This document shows positions 6,950 to 9,607 of a stretch of DNA of 9,607 bases, piece after piece (within the stretch, counting starts at the first letter, position 1; each line of letters opens with the position of its first letter). Origin of the DNA: Bifidobacterium breve (GTDB taxonomy: Bacteria > Actinomycetota > Actinomycetes > Nanopelagicales > Nanopelagicaceae); NCBI GenBank assembly GCA_945869505.1, contig CAMBOZ010000045.1, positions 1 through 9,607 of the forward strand. The letters are read 5' to 3'. The notes below the pieces were generated by a model that had not been told where the DNA came from, did not search any database, and saw only the letters and a program-made list of their open reading frames with translations. The translations under genes and the position numbers were made by a program.

Positions 6950-6958
6950 TGTGGATAA
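6950..6958 (-). promoter_or_regulatory. Single DnaA-box match
   Basis: The minus strand reads TTATCCACA, identical to the classical DnaA box, in the region between the pirin and HNH genes. It stands alone; no second box or AT-rich unwinding region is visible nearby, so it is not an origin. It could be a chance match or a DnaA-responsive regulatory site. Confidence 0.35.
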
Positions 6959-7008
6959 GCCCGCATTTAGACGAATTTATGTCAGCCGATAGATGCAGTA
7001 TCTGGCCT

Positions 7009-8343
7009 ATGACAACGGCACTGCGCTTAACCAATCAAGAGCAAACCGCCTCTGTCCCCACAATTGTTGAACTGTTAAGTGCAATGCCAGGAATCGCAAC
7101 TCTTACCGCCCTTGTTGCAATTAATCCGCAAGAACTTTCCCCATCAGATCGAATCGATTACTTAACCGCCCTCGAACGGCAAACTGGTTGGTTACAGGCC
7201 TTGATGCAACGGGCAATTGTCGCTGTCGCAGGTTGCGACTCGAGCAAGCCAAATGGAATTGATGCATTCTTCGGCGTGGATGATGCCGAGCGCGAAGATA
7301 TTTCAACCGCGCTCCGACTTGCCCCAACAACGGCGCAATCACGAATCGATGTGGCGCGAACTCTCGTTAACCATCTTCCAAATACCTGTTCGGCGTTAGC
7401 AACCGGCGAAATCTCACCTGCACATGCAACGGTCATTGCTAAAGAAACCGCTGCTGCAATTCGTGATGGGTTACCAGAATCTGCAATTTTCGAGATTGAA
7501 CAGCGCGCCATCGCACATGCTGAATTTCATACACCGGGACAAGTCGCCAACCAAGTCCGAACCACTATCGCTCGTATCTCCCCCGAAACTTTCGAAGAAA
7601 CAGTTGCCCGCGCAAGAGATACCCGAAAAGTTAGCTGTTACACAGAAAGTGATGGTATTTCAACAATAGTTGCAATTCTCCCTGCCGCTGATGCTCAAAT
7701 TGTTATGAACTCAATTGAAAGTTTTATTCGCGCAGCAAGCGCCGAGCAAGGCGCTGATGCAAAATCCGACCCAAGAAGTTCAGATATGAAACGAGCCGAT
7801 GCCTTGACTGCAATCGCTAGCGCTTACCTTTCTAACGCTGCAGAGATAGTCACGCCGCATCGTCGTCCAATTTCTGTAAATGTCACCATAGATCTGCCTA
7901 CACTCTTGGGGCTAGCCGAAAACCCAGGACAACTCGCTGGTTATGGCGCAATTCCCGCATCAGTCGCACGCGAATTAGCAGCAGATGGAAAGTGGAAACG
8001 ATTTATTACAGATCCGCAGACCGGAAATTTATTGGATTACGGCAGGCAGAGTTACGAACCTCCGCAAGCGCTTATAGATTTCTTAATTGCCCGTGATCGA
8101 ACTTGTCGCTTCCCAGGTTGTCGAAGATCCGCGGCGCTTTCAGATATAGATCACGCGCAAAGTTGGGAGACTGGCGGAGGCACATCACCAGAAAACTTAG
8201 GCGCGCTCTGTCGAAGACATCATCGCCTCAAAACTCACGATGGATGGAATGTAGTCAGCCGCGCTGATGGATCTTGCACTTGGACTTCACCACTTGGAAA
8301 AATCTATTTAACGCCTGCTCGTCCGATTGGCGAAACAATTTAA
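7009..8343 (+). CDS. DUF222 / HNH endonuclease domain protein (13E12-type)
   Basis: This is a 444-residue protein of the actinobacterial DUF222-HNH family. The long DUF222 region covers roughly residues 30-300 and is mainly helical. The C-terminal HNH nuclease has CRFPGC (Cys366, Cys371), DIDHAQSWETGGGTSPENL with the catalytic His382 and the middle Asn near 396, then LCRRHHRLKTH (Cys401, His404/405, His410). Thus both the zinc ligands and the ββα-metal residues are intact and nuclease activity is plausible. The biological role of the family is not established; in mycobacteria it occurs as the repeated 13E12 group. The start is uncertain: in-frame TTG at 6940 and ATG at 6979 are possible, but that stretch looks non-coding, carries the DnaA-box match and has no Shine-Dalgarno site. 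No partner methylase or integrase is nearby. Confidence 0.87.
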   Translation: MTTALRLTNQEQTASVPTIVELLSAMPGIATLTALVAINPQELSPSDRIDYLTALERQTGWLQALMQRAIVAVAGCDSSKPNGIDAFFGVDDAEREDISTALRLAPTTAQSRIDVARTLVNHLPNTCSALATGEISPAHATVIAKETAAAIRDGLPESAIFEIEQRAIAHAEFHTPGQVANQVRTTIARISPETFEETVARARDTRKVSCYTESDGISTIVAILPAADAQIVMNSIESFIRAASAEQGADAKSDPRSSDMKRADALTAIASAYLSNAAEIVTPHRRPISVNVTIDLPTLLGLAENPGQLAGYGAIPASVARELAADGKWKRFITDPQTGNLLDYGRQSYEPPQALIDFLIARDRTCRFPGCRRSAALSDIDHAQSWETGGGTSPENLGALCRRHHRLKTHDGWNVVSRADGSCTWTSPLGKIYLTPARPIGETI

Positions 8344-8367
8344 GCCTAGGTCGCTCTCTCGTTAGTC

Positions 8368-8379
8368 CATACTTAAGTC
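8368..8379 (+). promoter_or_regulatory. Possible leaderless -10 for the GNAT gene
   Basis: CATACT (8368-8373) is followed by 6 bases and the ATG at 8380, the same geometry as at argF and trhO, though the hexamer is a poorer match. No Shine-Dalgarno site is present in the 36-base gap after the HNH gene. Confidence 0.4.
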
Positions 8380-8952
8380 ATGATCTGGTGGCCAAGTGAA
8401 ATACCTACTCTGCAATATGGCAGATATACCTTGCGGGCACCTGAAGAAAAAGATGTGAACGCCATTTACTTGGCTTGCCAAGACCCGCTAATTCCAAGAT
8501 TCACAACGGTTCCGGTCAATTACACAATGTCTCACGCCCTCGATTACTTCCAGAGAATTCCAGCATCGATTGAATTACAGCGCGAGATACCTTTTGTAAT
8601 TGAATTTGGCGTGGGCGATGAGAAGGAGTTCGCAGGTGTGATCTCGCTTCACACAATAAGTATTGATAACCACCGCGCTGAAATCGGCTACTGGATGGAT
8701 GAAAAGATGCGTGGCCAAGGCATTGCAACAATGGCGACAAAAATTCTGACGGGATATGGCTTCGATACTTTAGGTTTCAAGCGCATAGAAGCAGCAGTTG
8801 ATTTAGAGAACACTGCTTCTCAGAAACTTTTGATTTCTGCTGGTTACGAGCGCGAAGGCGTTCTGCGTCAGAGAGTTACTCGATCTAATGGCAACCAGAT
8901 AGATATGGTTATGTTCTCAGCGCTAAATCAAAGCTGGGTGAGGTTAGACTAA
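8380..8952 (+). CDS. GNAT family N-acetyltransferase (RimJ/RimL-like)
   Basis: This is a 190-residue single-domain GNAT. The acetyl-CoA pyrophosphate loop is RGQGIA (111-116), preceded by the β4 strand AEIGYWMDEKM and followed by helix α3 ATMATKILTGYGF. The later signature N144-xx-S147-xKLLISAGYEREGVLR (144-163) is typical of the RimJ/RimL/ribosomal-protein-acetyltransferase branch, which includes enzymes for ribosomal protein N-termini, spermidine and antibiotics. The substrate cannot be assigned. The start has no Shine-Dalgarno site; a leaderless start from CATACT is likely. The downstream membrane-protein gene begins 4 bases after its stop and has its own -10 box lying within the last codons of this gene. 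Confidence 0.9.
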   Translation: MIWWPSEIPTLQYGRYTLRAPEEKDVNAIYLACQDPLIPRFTTVPVNYTMSHALDYFQRIPASIELQREIPFVIEFGVGDEKEFAGVISLHTISIDNHRAEIGYWMDEKMRGQGIATMATKILTGYGFDTLGFKRIEAAVDLENTASQKLLISAGYEREGVLRQRVTRSNGNQIDMVMFSALNQSWVRLD

Positions 8953-8956
8953 ATAT
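8945..8956 (+). promoter_or_regulatory. Leaderless promoter -10 inside the end of the GNAT gene
   Basis: TAGACT (8945-8950) spans the last codons and the first base of the stop codon of the GNAT gene. It is followed by exactly 6 bases and the ATG at 8957. This repeats the argF and trhO arrangement and suggests that the small membrane protein has its own transcript. Confidence 0.5.
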
Positions 8957-9241
8957 ATGGAATCGCTAGCGATGCTTGTACTTATCTTGATGAGTATCGT
9001 GGTCTTCACTGGCCCGATGGGCTATTTGCTAACAACTAGAACTGTTTGGAGTTATTCGAAGAGAGTAAATGCACTTTGGATAATCCGCAGAATATTTGTA
9101 TCTCTACTTTCACCAACGGGAATTGCGATATCATTCATTTTTGTTTTTACCGAAATACCTATTGGGCCAAAAATTTTTGCTCTGGCAGGAATTGCGCTAA
9201 ATGTATTTGTTCTGAAGCGCGAATACTTCAGAGATAAGTAA
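8957..9241 (+). CDS. Small three-helix membrane protein of unknown function
   Basis: This is a 94-residue protein with three hydrophobic stretches at about residues 5-25, 41-63 and 68-86, separated by a basic loop (YSKRVN, IIRR) and ending in a charged tail (KREYFRDK). The positive charges between helices 1 and 2 and at the C-terminus suggest that both lie in the cytoplasm if there are three crossings with the N-terminus partly outside; this topology is inferred. I do not recognise a family. It is probably real: the frame has a plausible membrane-protein composition, starts at a TAGACT leaderless promoter and fills the space between GNAT and tmRNA. Its stop lies 2 bases from the 3' end of the convergent ssrA gene. 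Confidence 0.65.
   Translation: MESLAMLVLILMSIVVFTGPMGYLLTTRTVWSYSKRVNALWIIRRIFVSLLSPTGIAISFIFVFTEIPIGPKIFALAGIALNVFVLKREYFRDK
9211..9232 (-). terminator. Candidate hairpin downstream of ssrA, inside the opposing gene
   Basis: TCTGAAG (9211-9217) and CTTCAGA (9226-9232) form a perfect 7-base stem with an 8-base loop. It begins 11 bases past the tmRNA 3' end on the minus strand. The sequence after it is A/T-rich but lacks a clear U run, so intrinsic termination would be weak; the hairpin may instead limit 3' trimming. It is also part of the membrane-protein coding sequence. Confidence 0.35.
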
Positions 9242-9243
9242 AT

Positions 9244-9607
9244 TGGTGGAGGTGCCGGGAATCGAACCCGGGTCCTTCGGAATTAAAACAGGGCTTCTAC
9301 GGGCGTAGTGTGGCTATCGTTTTCTCAGTTCCGAATCTCTTGCACACAAGTATTCGACAAACTCATTTGCGAAACTGTTCTCCGGTGATGTTCGCAACGC
9401 CACCACCGTGAAGAGCCCTCTATCGGCGCTAGATTCCAGAACGAAGGCGAGTCTGGGCTAACGGATCACAGAGCTTGCTTAGGCAGCAAGAGTGAGATCA
9501 TCGGCAGTTGTACTGACGATTATTTTTTGCACAGGTTATTGGTTAACGAGATCATCCTGGCTTCCTCGGCCCGCTTCCCCTGCCTCAACAACCAAAGTCG
9601 AGACCGT
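9244..9607 (-). ncRNA. ssrA: Transfer-messenger RNA (tmRNA), 5' end just outside the window
   Basis: This is the tmRNA of trans-translation, which with SmpB rescues stalled ribosomes and tags the nascent peptide for proteolysis. Read on the minus strand, the 3' end has an encoded CCA (9246-9244), a T arm with stem CCGGG/CCCGG around TTCGATT, and acceptor strand CACCTCC. The window edge begins with ACGGTCTCGAC, the conserved tmRNA 5' D-like motif, so only about the first 8-10 nucleotides (the 5' acceptor strand) are missing. The CGTAGAAGCCCTG block before the T arm also matches actinobacterial tmRNAs. The internal tag frame lies at 9517-9479. No mature-end permutation is seen, so this is the standard one-piece form. 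The convergent membrane-protein gene stops 2 bases away. Confidence 0.95.
9479..9517 (-). other. tmRNA tag-peptide reading frame
   Basis: The frame ends in TAA at 9481-9479 and encodes VSTTADDLTLAA if the resume codon is GTC at 9517-9515. I placed that codon by analogy with E. coli tmRNA, where an A-rich run ending in TAGTC precedes the resume codon; here the A-rich run ends in TAATC. The C-terminal LAA needed for ClpXP recognition is present. The residue before LAA is Thr instead of the usual Ala, and the resume codon is Val rather than the common Ala. Confidence 0.7.

Noticed and set aside
6940..7008. Longer N-terminus for the DUF222-HNH protein from TTG 6940 or ATG 6979
   Set aside because: The extension has no Shine-Dalgarno or leaderless geometry, contains the DnaA-box match and does not resemble the DUF222 start; it remains possible, but the ATG at 7009 is preferred.
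6940..7010. Replication origin around the DnaA box
   Set aside because: There is only one box, no AT-rich unwinding element, and no dnaA, dnaN or parAB genes nearby.
9244..9290. ssrA 3' end as an attachment site for a genomic island or prophage in this window
   Set aside because: No second copy of the T-arm/acceptor sequence is seen in the window, there is no integrase gene, and the neighbours look like ordinary chromosomal genes.
1..9607. CRISPR array, tRNA genes, insertion sequences
   Set aside because: No regularly spaced repeats, no cloverleaf other than the tRNA-like domain of tmRNA, and no transposase frame or terminal inverted repeats were seen on either strand.

Overview
The window looks like a piece of chromosome from a streamlined actinobacterium. 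I think it belongs to the freshwater acI / Nanopelagicales type, but that is an inference from gene content and style, not a search. The supporting signs are a DUF3039 protein and a DUF222-HNH (13E12-type) protein, both typical of Actinobacteria. The base composition is moderate, clearly lower in GC than classic actinomycetes. Genes are packed almost end to end, and many appear to start on leaderless transcripts. No stretch longer than about 135 bases lacks a gene, and no insertion sequence, CRISPR array or tRNA gene is visible.

Left part (1-1107, minus strand): an exported family 18 glycoside hydrolase runs off the left edge. It overlaps the end of a small zinc-site-like DUF3039 protein. A 36-base divergent region then separates this pair from the plus-strand group.

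Centre-left (1108-4903, plus strand): argF (ornithine carbamoyltransferase) is followed by the complete three-gene proton-translocating transhydrogenase pntAA-pntAB-pntB. The spacings are 21 bases, a 1-base overlap and a 4-base overlap, so the group is probably one transcript. ArgF makes citrulline for arginine synthesis. The Pnt complex uses the proton gradient to drive NADH + NADP+ to NAD+ + NADPH, supplying reducing power for biosynthesis.

Centre-right (4900-6874, minus strand): trhO (rhodanese-type tRNA uridine hydroxylase) meets pntB tail to tail inside a shared TTAA. Upstream of it lies a pirin-family cupin gene. The pirin promoter region carries a perfect 18-base inverted repeat placed between plausible -35 and -10 boxes, with further copies of the same half-site around it. 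This is the clearest operator in the window.

Right part (7009-9607): a DUF222-HNH nuclease, a RimJ/RimL-like GNAT acetyltransferase and a small three-helix membrane protein all lie on the plus strand. They converge on the minus-strand tmRNA gene (ssrA), which ends 2 bases from the last stop codon and lacks only about its first 8-10 nucleotides at the window edge.

A recurring pattern is a TANNNT-like -10 box placed 6-7 bases before an ATG with no Shine-Dalgarno site (DUF3039, argF, trhO, the small membrane protein, and probably the GNAT). Genes inside the argF-pnt group carry good Shine-Dalgarno sites instead. No wholly new multi-gene system is evident. The points most worth a second look are the pirin operator, the leaderless-promoter pattern, the very tight ssrA junction and the unusual tmRNA tag.
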